The notes beneath the pieces are model-generated. The model did no database searches. It was not told where the DNA came from and worked only from the letters and a program-made list of their open reading frames with translations. A stretch of DNA of 64,000 nt from Omphiscola glabra (Eukaryota; Mollusca; Gastropoda; Lymnaeidae): contig OZ024802.1 of NCBI GenBank assembly GCA_964017045.1, positions 8,427,553 to 8,491,552 on the forward strand, read 5' to 3'. Shown here piece after piece: positions 53,928 through 64,000 of the stretch (the stretch's first letter is position 1; every line of letters begins with the position of its first letter). The position numbers were made by a program, and so were the translations under genes.

Positions 53928-54291
53928 TAGTTCACGTGGTCAGCTGAAAGTTGGATGAATGAATGACAGTTTCTCAATGTGGTGATAATGAGGAATGGAT
54001 GAAGGAAACTCTTCAATGAAATGATAATAAGGAAAGAATGAATGAATGAAACTGTTCAGTCTGACGATAATGTGAAATTACTTGCTCGGAGTGATATGAG
54101 TCTCCCAAGGAGATTTCCATCATATATATGGGAAAATCAATGTAAGGCGTTAAAAGTATGAAGCTGGCAAAGTGTCTCGTTTTTAATTCTGACCACTTGT
54201 ACCGAAAGAAGCAGACGCACCAGGAGCTGACATCACTTCCGGTCTCATTTACTGACTCTGATAAGGAAGATAACAACCATTTTGAATGTGG
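53928..54291. other. No gene; short GAATGAATGA repeats
   Basis: 53955-54045 has two to three diverged copies of a 50-60-bp unit with GATGATAATGAGGAATGGAT. Confidence 0.4.
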
Positions 54292-54558
54292 TCCGATTAT
54301 TACAACCCTCTCAACGCCGTGTTGCTGAAAGGTTAAAGTTCATTACAACCTTCTCAACGCTGTGTTGCTAAAAGGTTAAGGTTCATTACAACCCTCTGAA
54401 CGCCGTGTTGCTAAAAGGTTAAAGTTCATTACAACCCTCTCAACGCTGTGTTGCTAAAAGGTTAAAGTTCATTACAACCATCTCAACGCTGTGTCGCTGA
54501 AAGGTTAAAGTTCATTACAACCATCTCAACGCTGTGTTGCTAAAAGGTTAAAGTTCAT
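54292..54558. repeat. 43-bp minisatellite, about 6 copies
   Basis: The unit contains GTTAAAGTTCATTACAACCC followed by TCTCAACGCTGTGTTGCTAAAAG. Confidence 0.95.
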
Positions 54559-54597
54559 TATGGAAACAGTCAATAAACCCCATCCTGCTTCTCTGCC

Positions 54598-54825
54598 TTT
54601 GTTGGTTGCCCCTGATGGTTGCCAATGAGGATTGCCCCTGATGGTTGCCCTTGATGGTTGACCCTGATGGTTGCCAATGAGGATTGCCCCTGATGGTTGC
54701 CCTTGATGGTTGACCCTGATGGTTGCCAATGAGGATTGCCCCTGATGGTTTCCCCCGATGGTTGCCCCTGATGGTTTCCACTGATGGTTGCCAATGAGGA
54801 TTGCCCCTGATGGTTGCCCCTCCTG
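54598..54825. repeat. 13-bp repeat with higher-order order
   Basis: GCCCCTGATGGTT units interleaved with GCCAATGAGGATT. Confidence 0.93.
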
Positions 54826-55378
54826 TTTCTGCATGGGAGGCCCTCAATGTTCTCAATGCTCGCCCGCTGTTCTCTGTTGTGGGGCTTCACATAATGGAAA
54901 ACTAACTGATGTGAAGACCTAGACTGGAGGCTACCAAGTTTGTCTGGTGACATGAATTTAAAAATGCTGACTCTTGTGATTGCGTCATTTGGGAATAGAT
55001 GAAGTGCGTTGTTGGAATACATTAATTTACGTGGAATGGTGCACGTGACCACAGAATCCTGAAATAAAGTGGAAGGTATAAAATGGGATGTAGAGGGTGG
55101 ATGGAAACAAGGAAGCCAAAACTATTTTATACAGTTTGAGTTTCATGAAGGTCATGTCAAGGTCATAAATTTCAAGTCTTGTTTTTTTTTTGCCTGGCGA
55201 AAAAGTAAAAAAAAAATTCAACCATATAAATATCGTTCAATTACTATCTAATTTTAAATTCGTTTTATTACTCTTAAAGCTACAACTTTGAAGCGCCTTC
55301 ATTGTTTCTTTATGGATAGTTTTCATGATTAATTTTACCTCATAGAAAGTTCAGCTCTCTATTTTAGCGGATGCAAAG
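54826..55378. other. No gene seen
   Basis: Unassigned. Confidence 0.35.
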
Positions 55379-55548
55379 TGATCAAATATCTGGCAGATCA
55401 CAAATCTCCAAGGGATCAAATATCTGGCAGATCCCAAATGTCAAAGTTATCAAATATCTGGCAGATCACAAAATCTCAAAATGATCAAATATCTGGCTGA
55501 TCACATAATCTCAAAGTGGTCTAATCTCTGACAGATCACACAATCATC
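55379..55548. repeat. 33-bp minisatellite, 5 copies
   Basis: The unit contains GATCAAATATCTGGCAGATC followed by ACAAATCTCAAAG. Confidence 0.9.
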
Positions 55549-56858
55549 TCCTGGCGCCACTAGACTTCTTCCATGGTAAACTGGTATTTTTGTGAGCCAA
55601 TTCGACTCCCCTCAACATATCTTTAACCTCCTTCCACTTAAATCTCAACTTCTTGAATAGAGCCGACGTGTAAAAGAAGGATGAAAAAGACTCAAACTTA
55701 CATGGATTATGATGTCATGACAAATATATCATGAATGATTATTTGGCCTATTATTATCGTTAAGTGATGTTTTTTTTAAATGAATTTTATTTAACTATTA
55801 GGTAACAACATCAACCAACAGATACACTGTTATAGTATGTGATGCTATGTGAATCTTGAGGGCTCTTTTTGGGGTGTCAATGGTATGAGAATCACTGTTG
55901 TCATATGTGGGGTTAGAGTAACTTGTGTTCACCAGAAGGAGTGCAAGTATGGGTGAACAAGGCGTGATAGTGTCATGGATGATTGGCAGGAGATAGTGTG
56001 AGTATTAGGAGAGAGACGTTAGTGTGTGATGGACACAGAGAGTAGTGAGATATACGGCATTATTTCGAAAGGATTATTAGTGCCTGTTGTTAATGGGGAT
56101 TTTATTATGTAATTGCAGTACTTCGAAAAGGATTATTAGTGACTTTGAATAATACGGATTATTGGTATGTGATTGTTCGGATAATAAAGGAGTCCGTTAT
56201 TTGACATCTACTACTCAGGACTTTTGTGATACATGGCTGTCAGCTCAGTAAGGTGTAATACAGCGTAATTGTGCAAGAGTATTACAAAATCCGCGACAAG
56301 TTCACGTCGTAGCAATAGTAGTAGTACCTGGACTTAACAGGTGGCTCATGTCGTCTGTAAGGACTGAACATCATTCACTGAACTTGTCCTTCTTCCTGTC
56401 AAACATTAGAGAGAACAGATGTATAATCTATAAGTCCATAAAACCCAAATTTCAATAATCTAAATAAAATAATTCCCTGGCACGCCATGACACGTCTAAC
56501 GAGCACCCAACACGGACCTATTCACGACTGGCGTGTATTGATTACGCTGTTAGTGTCAGGAGACGCCTTTGATGTGCCCCCAGTTGCCTCGTTTGCCCCA
56601 CGTCGCGGCCTCGTTATTTGTGTCTTACAAGGGCTCCCATTGATTTCATTGTGTACTCATTGTCGAAGATGGCATTTCGGATTTTTTGAAAGTTGTTGTG
56701 TATCGATCCCAGTCAAAATATCGCCGAGGCAGCGTGATTATAATCGTCTCATTCGGGATGTTATAGTTGTAGTCGTGCATGGAGTGGAATCGATACAGAC
56801 TTTTTAAAGTGGGTGGGAAGTGGTAATTGGTGATTATGATTAAAGGCAGGTAGGAGGA
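55549..56858. other. No gene assigned
   Basis: 56487-56807 is an open 106-codon frame starting MTRLTSTQHGPIHDW in CpG-containing sequence; no homology or splice sites recognised. Confidence 0.3.
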
Positions 56859-56930
56859 TAAATGGATGTATGGATGGATGGGTGGATGGATGAATGAATG
56901 GGTTGATGTATGGATAGATGGATATTTTTT
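56859..56930. repeat. GGAT/GAAT tetranucleotide repeat
   Basis: Imperfect (GGAT)n with GAAT variants. Confidence 0.85.
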
Positions 56931-57008
56931 TAGGCCTAACTAAACGATGACATTGATAACTTTGATCAATCTTGAAGACAAAGCTGACAGATAAATTGAT
57001 GTTTGGTG

Positions 57009-57302
57009 TAGATATGTTAGGAGTAGAGATGTTAGGAGTAGAGATGTTAGGAGTAGAGATGTTAGGAGTAGAGATGTTAGGAGTAGAGATGTTAGGAGTA
57101 GAGATGTTAGGAGTAGAGATGTTAGGAGTAGAGATGTTAGGAGTAGAGATGTTAGGAGTAGAGATGTTAGGAGTAGAGATGTTAGGAGTAGAGATGTTAG
57201 GAGTAGAGATGTTAGGAGTAGAGATGTTAGGAGTAGAGATGTTAGGAGTAGAGATGTTAGGAGTAGAGATGTTAGGAGTAGAGATGTTAGGAGTAGAGAT
57301 GT
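57009..57302. repeat. 15-bp minisatellite, about 19 identical copies
   Basis: GTTAGGAGTAGAGAT repeated with no internal variation after the first unit; encodes MLGVE repeats in one frame, an artefact. Confidence 0.98.
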
Positions 57303-57721
57303 GATTTATCGTTTTTTAAATCCTTTAAGTTAACTTCGCTCTTGTTCGCTGGCTGGCTGGCTGGCGGACTTGCAAAATATTCGGACTGCTGATTGACCCA
57401 CTTCCCGTAAACATATCGAGTTGAAACTTAGCACATTTACGTGTTGCCAATGACAACACTTTCTATCAAATTTATTTCTTCAAAAGGGAGGTGAATGAAA
57501 TATGATGACACTGATTTCACGAAATAAATTTCCCGATAACTGCGCTAAATAAGATTTTTTTTTTAATATCGCAAGTGCGTTTTTTTGTGTAATAATTTTT
57601 TTTTTTTTCTGAAATGGTGAGATAAATCTGCAGTGTTAAAACGGTTGGGAATTATGATATTAATATAGATCAGGTGCGGGCAAAAAAAAATATGCGGTTA
57701 TGAGCTAAGGGGGGGGGGGGG
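57303..57721. other. No gene seen
   Basis: AT-rich; ends with a 13-bp G run at 57709-57721. Confidence 0.35.
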
Positions 57722-58310
57722 TGAGCACTAATTGAGAAGTTAATCTCTTATTTAATTAAATGGCTCGTTCTAAAATAACAAGAAAAGACGATGCCGTATG
57801 TTAACTACAATAACAAAGAAGACGATACTCAAACCAGGGCCGATTACAATGAATAAAGTTTTTATATGTTAGAGATAAATGACAAAATACAAAGAATTAT
57901 AATTAAAGCTATCGACTAACGGAATAATGATTGGATTGTACCGGTACAATGCTGTAAAAAGGTACAACAATGATGAAAAGGAATCTACACGCACACACCG
58001 TAAACAAATCTGTCTCGTAGCAAAAATAAAACACACTCATTCTCGTGATAAATGATCTTATTAGCACACGCTCTCGTGTGTCTCCTTTTATAGCCTGTTT
58101 TACGGATATTTCTAGAAAAGTCTTACACAATGTTTACCTTTCCAGATTTTTCTACAAAAATCTACGGATACAGACTTCTAGTTTCATTGTGCTGTAAACA
58201 AGGTCAAGTGAGACTATTTTTAGCTAGCTACACCCTAAATGCGGTTCCGAGCTTGGGGTCAGCTATAGTTCATTCATGGGGAAAGATGACGTAAACACGT
58301 CTTCATAACA
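57722..58310 (-). mobile_element. Solo-LTR-like element, copy B (589 bp)
   Basis: Minus strand: starts TGTTATGAAGACGTG, has TATAAAAGGAGAC about 220 bp in, ACCGGTACAATCC, the shared block GTAATCGGCCCTG, and ends near AATTAGTGCTCA. It is related along its length to 21409-22184. The family is unassigned. Confidence 0.5.
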
Positions 58311-58774
58311 GGATACCTGTAGAGTGCGTTACCTTTATGCATGTTTTTATCAAATTTATCAACACCTCCCCCCCCCCCCACTTAGTTGCTCGATAAAACA
58401 TTAAACAAAGGAGCTCAAGGAAAAACTTAGTTTTTAAGGGTTGTTTAATTTTAAATTGGCCTAGTTATTCCAACGCCATTTTTTTTTTATGTTTCATTTA
58501 ATGTGAGACACAACTCGTTTCTGTGACAATCAAAAATATTCTTTTATTATTCGTAGAATTATATTAGGGTTTACAGATTTATAACCACCATTAATAAATG
58601 TAACGCTGGCAGATTCGATCTGATCTGACTGTCATCAGTTTCCATTGGCTTAACATCAAGATCTTTACACTTAACACCGCAAAGCCTTCGTTGCATAGTT
58701 CATTAGTCGGAGATTTTCGTGGCTGTGTGCAGGTGACATGTCATTACTGGATAACTAGAACCCTTAAAATATTC
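58311..58774. other. No gene seen
   Basis: AT-rich. Confidence 0.3.
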
Positions 58775-59097
58775 AACATCTACTCTACCATTGTGTGATA
58801 GTTTCAGTTTTCTAGACATCTACTTGACCATTATGTGATAGCTTCAGTTTTCTAGACATCTACTTGACCATTGTATGATAGTTTCAGTTTTCTAGACATC
58901 TACTTGACCATTGTGTGATAGCTTCAATTTTCTAGACATCTACTTGACCATCGTGTGATAGTTTCAGTTTTCTAGACATCTACTTGACCATTGTGTGATA
59001 GCTTCAATTTTCTAGACATCTACTTGACCATCGTGTGATAGTTTCAGTTTTCTAGACATCTACTTGACCATTGTGTGGTAGTTTTAGTTTTCTAGTC
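58775..59097. repeat. 40-bp minisatellite, 8 copies, dimeric order
   Basis: The unit contains GTGTGATAGTTTCAGTTTTC followed by TAGACATCTACTTGACCATT. Variants GATAGCTTCAATTTT and GATAGTTTCAGTTTT alternate, giving an 80-bp higher-order unit. Confidence 0.95.
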
Positions 59098-59480
59098 TCT
59101 AGTGGCTGAACCAAATGATTTACATAAGTGTCGGAATCTGAATTTTGTCACACTGCCACCTTGCAACCTCATGCAACACCATTAAAGCGTGCAAACTCAT
59201 TAAATCTACTTGCCCAGAAATCCACTCCACGTAACACTTGCAAGGACAACACAAAGCCGCCACCCTCGGCTATGACAGGATCGTGTGAATATTTCATCGC
59301 ACAGTTCCCGTTATCTAAACCCTTGTTGAGTAAATAATGCACGTAATGACCCAGAGCCGCAGTCAGCTATTTCATCTGCATATTACTGCAATCGTTCATT
59401 CACTATGGTGCAATTCATTAAAGTAAATGTTCCTGGAATATGAGAATAACAAAACGGTGAAATTAGATTGAACTCTAGAG
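59098..59480. other. No gene seen
   Basis: An open frame at 59128-59337 has no supporting features. Confidence 0.3.
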
Positions 59481-59705
59481 ATTTGAGTCTATTGCATGAA
59501 TCTGATTTGAGTCTATTGCATGAATCTGACTTGAGTCTATTGCATGAATCTGACATGAGTCTATTGCATGAATCTGATTTGAGTCTATTGCATGAATCTG
59601 ACTTGAGTCTATTGCATGAATCTGACTTGAGTCTATTGCATGAATCTGAGATGAGTCTATTGCATGAATCTGAATTGAGACTATTGCATGAACATGACAT
59701 AGCGT
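59481..59705. repeat. 24-bp minisatellite, about 9 copies
   Basis: The unit contains GAGTCTATTGCATGAATCTG plus ACTT. It is eight codons long (ESDLSLLH), so both strands stay open. Confidence 0.95.
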
Positions 59706-59848
59706 ATTGCATGTATAGAAGAAGTTCATCAAATCTGAAATAAATACTATTGCTACACGACTTGTTAATACTTAAGGACCTGAAAAACCACCGCTTTTGT
59801 GCAATGATGTTGCAATGTTGCACGAGGTTGCAACGTTTCATGAGTTTG

Positions 59849-60043
59849 CAAGGCCTGCACGACATACGGCCCGCGGGCCACATGCGGCCCGCCAGCACCC
59901 ACTTGGTGGCCCATGAAGTAACGTAGTGCTCTTTATTATTATTATTTTCTTAACAGCTTTCCCCCGTCCTATTATCTTTCGGCACGCACAAGTTTTTCAT
60001 AACGTATTACGGCCCGCCTTACATTTTGAGTTGTACAAGCCTG
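59849..60043. mobile_element. hAT-type 'GGCCCGC' element, full-length copy
   Basis: Ends CAAGGCCTGCACGAC and GTTGTACAAGCCTG are imperfect inverted repeats; the interior matches 15217-15394. No clear 8-bp duplication. Confidence 0.65.
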
Positions 60044-60344
60044 CTTTAGTGGGATTAATTTTCTTACACTAGGTATGGCACAGCATGATCTTAATGGTGG
60101 GCCAACTCCTGGTTTATTTATTTTATTTTTAGAAAGATTTTTTTGTTTGTTCTTAAAGATGGGAGGCCTAAATAAGCCGCGAACCCCACTGGAAGTCCTA
60201 TTTGGGGGCGGTCCTTGTGGTTGTTCTTTTGGTCTATCACTCCAAGATCGACTCACATCTGTTGATCTCACAGATGAGATATCATTCGGTTCATTTCTTG
60301 CTGGATTCTAACGATTGCTGGCTTTGGTAGAAGCCAAACAGTAT
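60044..60344. other. No gene assigned
   Basis: A 78-codon frame (60075-60311) has no recognised features. Confidence 0.3.
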
Positions 60345-60568
60345 TGCTTGTAACATATCTCGCAGCACACTTATCAATCTATCGACGTACAATGGTATCT
60401 TGCGGCACACTTATCAATCTATCGCCATATAAAGGTTTTCTGTGGCCCACTTATCAATCTATCGACGTACAACGGTATCCTGCGGCCCAATTATCAATCT
60501 ATCACCATACAACAGTATCATGCGGCACACTTATCAATATATCGCCATACAGCGGTATCCCGCGGCAC
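60345..60568. repeat. 40-bp minisatellite, 5-6 copies
   Basis: The unit contains ACTTATCAATCTATCGCCAT followed by ACAACGGTATCCTGCGGCAC. Confidence 0.93.
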
Positions 60569-61714
60569 GTCCTCTGTGGGGCGCGGCGCGTACAAAAATT
60601 GCCGTATCATCAAATCACGTGGTTGTCTTCTAATCCGCTGCCGATGACGCAATTCACCCGGTATCGGAGCTCGATCCACTGGTGATCAGCAACTCCGATC
60701 ATTTCATGCTTGACGTCTCACGCCGTCACGAGCGGAACCGGAAGAAGAAAGAAACGAGACCGTAAAGAGATCGCTGGGGGGGGGGGGGGGAAATGTATCC
60801 AATCAGAAGATGATTTTGAGGTAAGTGGTGTATATTAAATAAGATTTTGTATTAGGTGGAAAAAATATCAACTTGCTTATGGTTGCCGGGTCGTTACTTG
60901 CTCGTGATAGCTGGATATACAAATAAATGTTGATACCAGTGTGTGGTGAAATGGCCCATACGGACAGATATCACCGGGTTTTTGTTGTTGTTTTTTTTTT
61001 TTGTTGTTTTTTTTTTTGCGATGCATAAAAAATACTAAATATATTTTATTTAAAATCGTCAGACTGTCACAGGCTCACATCATATTGGTCACACAGATGC
61101 GGCCCACTTAGACCGACAAAGGTGGTCATCGTGTAAAGGGACCTTCGAGTACTGGTGTTTGAGCAGGAATAATCATTCTATGTCTATATATATATATCAA
61201 AATAAACAGAGGCGTGTGCGCAGAAATTACTAATATATTTTAAAACGCCTTTGCCAGTTAGAGTTTAAGAAACGCTTCTTTATTGGTCACTGAAGACGGC
61301 CTTGACCTTTAGCGAACGGTCGTTGTTACGTTGTTTCAGAAAACTTTAACTTCTCTACCTGACAAGAGGAGCACGTCATGTATAGGTTGTTTACCTTTGT
61401 TCTTTAGATTATCTCCCCCTGAATCTGAGACAGTCCCTCCTGAGGAAATCCCTCTGGATTAGTCCAAAAATAAATCCAGCAGTGGATAATTTAGACAAGA
61501 ATTATGTGGGGTTTAAGCTTTGTGATCTCTCTCAAACCGGAAAAAGGGGTGGGGGGAGTGGGGAGGGGTTTGGGGAAGATTTAAATAGGAAAAGTGAGTA
61601 TCTAAAATTAGAATGGTTTATTTTAGTTTTTGTTTTATGTTTTAAACAAGTTCCCTAACCCCGTCATCTGAATGGCAAATTTAAAAACACCTTTTTAATA
61701 CTTGATGTGGGTAG
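60569..61714. other. No gene seen; CpG-rich patch and G run
   Basis: 60560-60760 is GC-rich. 60776-60790 is a 15-bp G run; 60985-61018 is T-rich. The remainder is unassigned. Confidence 0.3.
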
Positions 61715-61934
61715 AACGACCTGTTTTATGAGTCGTGGATGGAACACTCTCTTTCAGGAGTGGTAGATGGAACGACCTATTTCATGAGTCGTGGATGGAA
61801 CAATCTCTTTCAGGTGTCGTGGATGGAACAATCTCTTTCAGGAGTGGTAGGTGGAACGACCTATTTCATGAGTCGTGGATGGAACAATCTCTTTTAGGTG
61901 TCGTGGATGGAACGACCTCTTTCAGGAGTCGTGC
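61715..61934. repeat. 28-bp minisatellite, about 7 copies
   Basis: The unit contains GTCGTGGATGGAACAATCTC followed by TTTCAGGA; two variants alternate. Confidence 0.93.
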
Positions 61935-62551
61935 TTAGGTCTCCGAGTGCAAGCCCTAAAAATTCGCCCCAGAGTCCAAGCACCTCTAAATGCAGAGTGT
62001 TAAATTGGTCATTAAATTAGTTTTGGAATTATCAAATTGGGCATTGGCGGTTGACATCTTAATTTTGGGAGTCACATGACCCTTTAAAAAAATTAAATAA
62101 TATGTGATAAACAGATATCCCAAAATGTTTCCATAACAACTTGAAAACTGGAAACAAATCTTCACAAACTGTGCGATATTTACCAGACATTTAAAAAAAT
62201 GCATTGCCCTCTGCTCGAGCTTAAGCCGGAGAAAGTGAGAAAACGATCTATGACTTTGCGTACAAATGACTACTCCACACTGAAGTACGGTAAGCAAAGT
62301 TAAAGTCGAGTTGCTAAGTCACACCCCTGATTTTTATCGAAGTATTTGAGTTTTTTTTTTTAAAGTTGACCTCTACGCGGGTATATACGGTAGCTGAGAT
62401 TTTATTCCAATATTGTACCACACACGCGTACTTGACGTATTGTGTTCTAATGTATTTAAATGTATTCATCTGTATAAATAACTAGAGATATTTTTGTGGC
62501 TTATTTAGAATTGAAGGGTTCTTACGCAGATTTCTTTGTTTGACTTCGTAG
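61935..62551. other. No gene; intron-like upstream of 62552
   Basis: AT-rich, ending in the acceptor-like TTTCTTTGTTTGACTTCGTAG. Confidence 0.3.
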
Positions 62552-62633
62552 GACATCGTCGCGACCATGGAAGTTTAAGGCAGCGTTTATCGGAAGAAGC
62601 GGATCCGTTTATGTCAAAGAGAGAAATCAATCA
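62552..62633 (+). CDS. Candidate internal coding exon, 82 bp
   Basis: The acceptor TTTGTTTGACTTCGTAG ends at 62551 and a consensus donor CA|GTGAGT starts at 62634. Two frames are open. One enters with two nucleotides and gives HRRDHGSLRQRLSEEADPFM then SKREIN, leaving with two nucleotides. The other enters with one and gives a peptide starting TSSRPWKFKAAFIG, leaving in phase 0. The first frame fits the phase-1 donor at 52904. Both borders are good and the body is GC-rich, making this one of the better exon candidates. I recognise no family. Confidence 0.5.
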
Positions 62634-63367
62634 GTGAGTCTCGTGCATAGAGATGAGGGGTTCCGGCGTGTACATTGTATAGGTGAAGCTTAAAGTTACA
62701 TCACATGATATCGTGGCCACATATTATTTTGGCTCACTGATGACTCTGCGTGTGGCGCAACGAAATGGGCCCATGTTTATTTATTTTTTCAAAACCTCCA
62801 GGGAAAAATCAGATAATTATAAACGAAAGCCTGGCTCAAGGGTCAATTTTAACCCTCGAAGGTCCATTTACACGATGACCACCTTGGCCGAAGTGGGCCA
62901 CGTCTGGTCAGTTGACCTAGGGTTGTACATGTATGGGATATTTTCGTTGAATCTTACGGCGCTAGTTTGTAGAAGTGAAGCTAAACAAAAATGTTTGGCT
63001 TGGGTCATGTCTGGACCAACACTAAGCCCAGTTAAGTACCCGTGAAGCTGAAATATAATCCTGGATTAAACCTGATCATTGTGGAAGAATATATATCGAG
63101 TGACGGACCACCGGGCCCCGGGGGGGGGGGGGGATATTATTCTCTCCTAAATCAGCTGACATCAGGCACGGATAATCCTTTTATGATTTAATTTTGTTTT
63201 AAGATTAAGTTTTCGAAGAATTAAATGAAAGGCTCCAAGTTTCGACGGACAACATGAAAGCCACTAGATACACTGTCAACTATGATAGCAACAACGGTAG
63301 CAGCAGCAACTGTATGGGCTCTAGTGTTTAACAAATCAATCCTAGAGCAGCACATCTACTGAACTGC
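62634..63367. other. No gene seen
   Basis: A 120-codon frame (62683-63045) lacks support; 14-bp G run at 63120-63133. Confidence 0.3.
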
Positions 63368-63462
63368 CACAGCACAGCCATTGCACAGCTACTGCACTAC
63401 CACAGCACAGTCATAGCACAGCTACTGTACTGCCACAGCACAGCCATAGCACAGCTACTGCT
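63368..63462. repeat. 33-bp repeat, 3 copies
   Basis: The unit contains AGCACAGCCATAGCACAGCT followed by ACTGCACTGCCAC. Confidence 0.9.
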
Positions 63463-64000
63463 AGAAGTCTTTATTTACCAAAAGGAACCATTAGCATAAA
63501 ATTTGTGTACAACGCTGTAGGGGTCAGTAGGTTCCACACAAAAACAAAATGGCGTCGTATACCCCACACTGCATTGTCGTCTGGGACACGTCAGACTATC
63601 CGACACAATTAGGACGTTAATGGGTGAGTGCCGTGCTAAGCCGCCATTAGCGACTAATTACAAATGGAGCCGGTGGTTTTATCAGTGTGTGGTGGTCATG
63701 TCTTTTATTGCCGGTTGGAAGGCAATGAGAACGACGACGTGTGTGCCATGTTAGATGTAGGCCGATGATAAAACTGTATAGTATGTATATGTTTACATTG
63801 ATATATAATTGAAAAATAGTTAATACCATGAGATGACCCGTTCAAGACGCAGCATAATAATTCCTACCTCTACAAGTTTGTTTTTGACTGTCAAATCAAG
63901 TTAATGAGACTCACATCTTCTTTGAAAAGCGGTGGGCTTGCGTCCCAATGTATTGATAATTCTGTCTCCTATGTATGTAAAGGGGATTCGCAATGTTTCT
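63463..64000. other. No feature recognised
   Basis: Unassigned end of the window. Confidence 0.3.

Noticed and set aside
56487..56807. Plus-strand 106-codon frame
   Set aside because: No recognisable domain, no splice signals, and uneven composition; kept only as a note in the gap entry.
61185..61197. TA run as an origin or promoter
   Set aside because: Short TATATA runs are frequent in this AT-rich window and carry no further signal.

Overview
This is eukaryotic, AT-rich, intron- or intergenic-type DNA with no bacterial gene organisation. There are no operons, no long non-repetitive reading frames, no rRNA and no functional tRNA. Short exon-like segments with GT/AG borders, tRNA-derived SINEs, LINE fragments and many non-autonomous hAT transposons point to an animal. 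The very high minisatellite load, and hAT families that I recall from pond snails (a SPIN/URR1-like element), make a gastropod mollusc the best guess. That is inference; no marker gene was seen.

Layout. 1-12.3 kb: minisatellites of 16-55 bp plus four plus-strand exon candidates. These are 872-970; a first coding exon at 4645-4782, 0.9 kb downstream of a cluster of CRE palindromes; an exon running into a 21-bp array at 6745-7050; and 12089-12200. 12.3-22.2 kb: almost continuous tandem arrays (4, 21, 36, 23, 12, 21, 33, 42, 15 and 11 bp units), several of them split by transposons. 22.2-31 kb: sparser repeats, two LINE/MITE remnants and a 22-bp array. 31.5-35.7 kb: a second possible first exon (31570-31632), then 20-bp and 39-bp arrays of about 1 kb each. 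37.5-38.4 kb: a 19-bp array split by an inverted-repeat insertion. 39-44 kb: SINEs and hAT-type MITEs. 45.3-47.8 kb: a small promoter-like island beside a 2.2-kb (TTTTG/TTG) array. 48-64 kb: a foldback element, the second copy of a 0.7-kb retroposon, a solo-LTR-like copy, further arrays and two more exon candidates (52826-52904, 62552-62633) whose reading phases fit each other.

What ties it together. All exon candidates lie on the plus strand, and two possible start exons end in phase 0. The window could therefore be the 5' part or large introns of one or more plus-strand genes with alternative first exons. No protein family could be recognised. The window is best read as a record of minisatellite birth and transposon insertion: at least five elements can be delimited exactly by perfect 8-bp target duplications, one more by a 13-bp and one by an 18-bp duplication, and at least four arrays are interrupted by insertions. 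Most long open frames here are arrays whose unit is a multiple of three or lacks stops, not genes.
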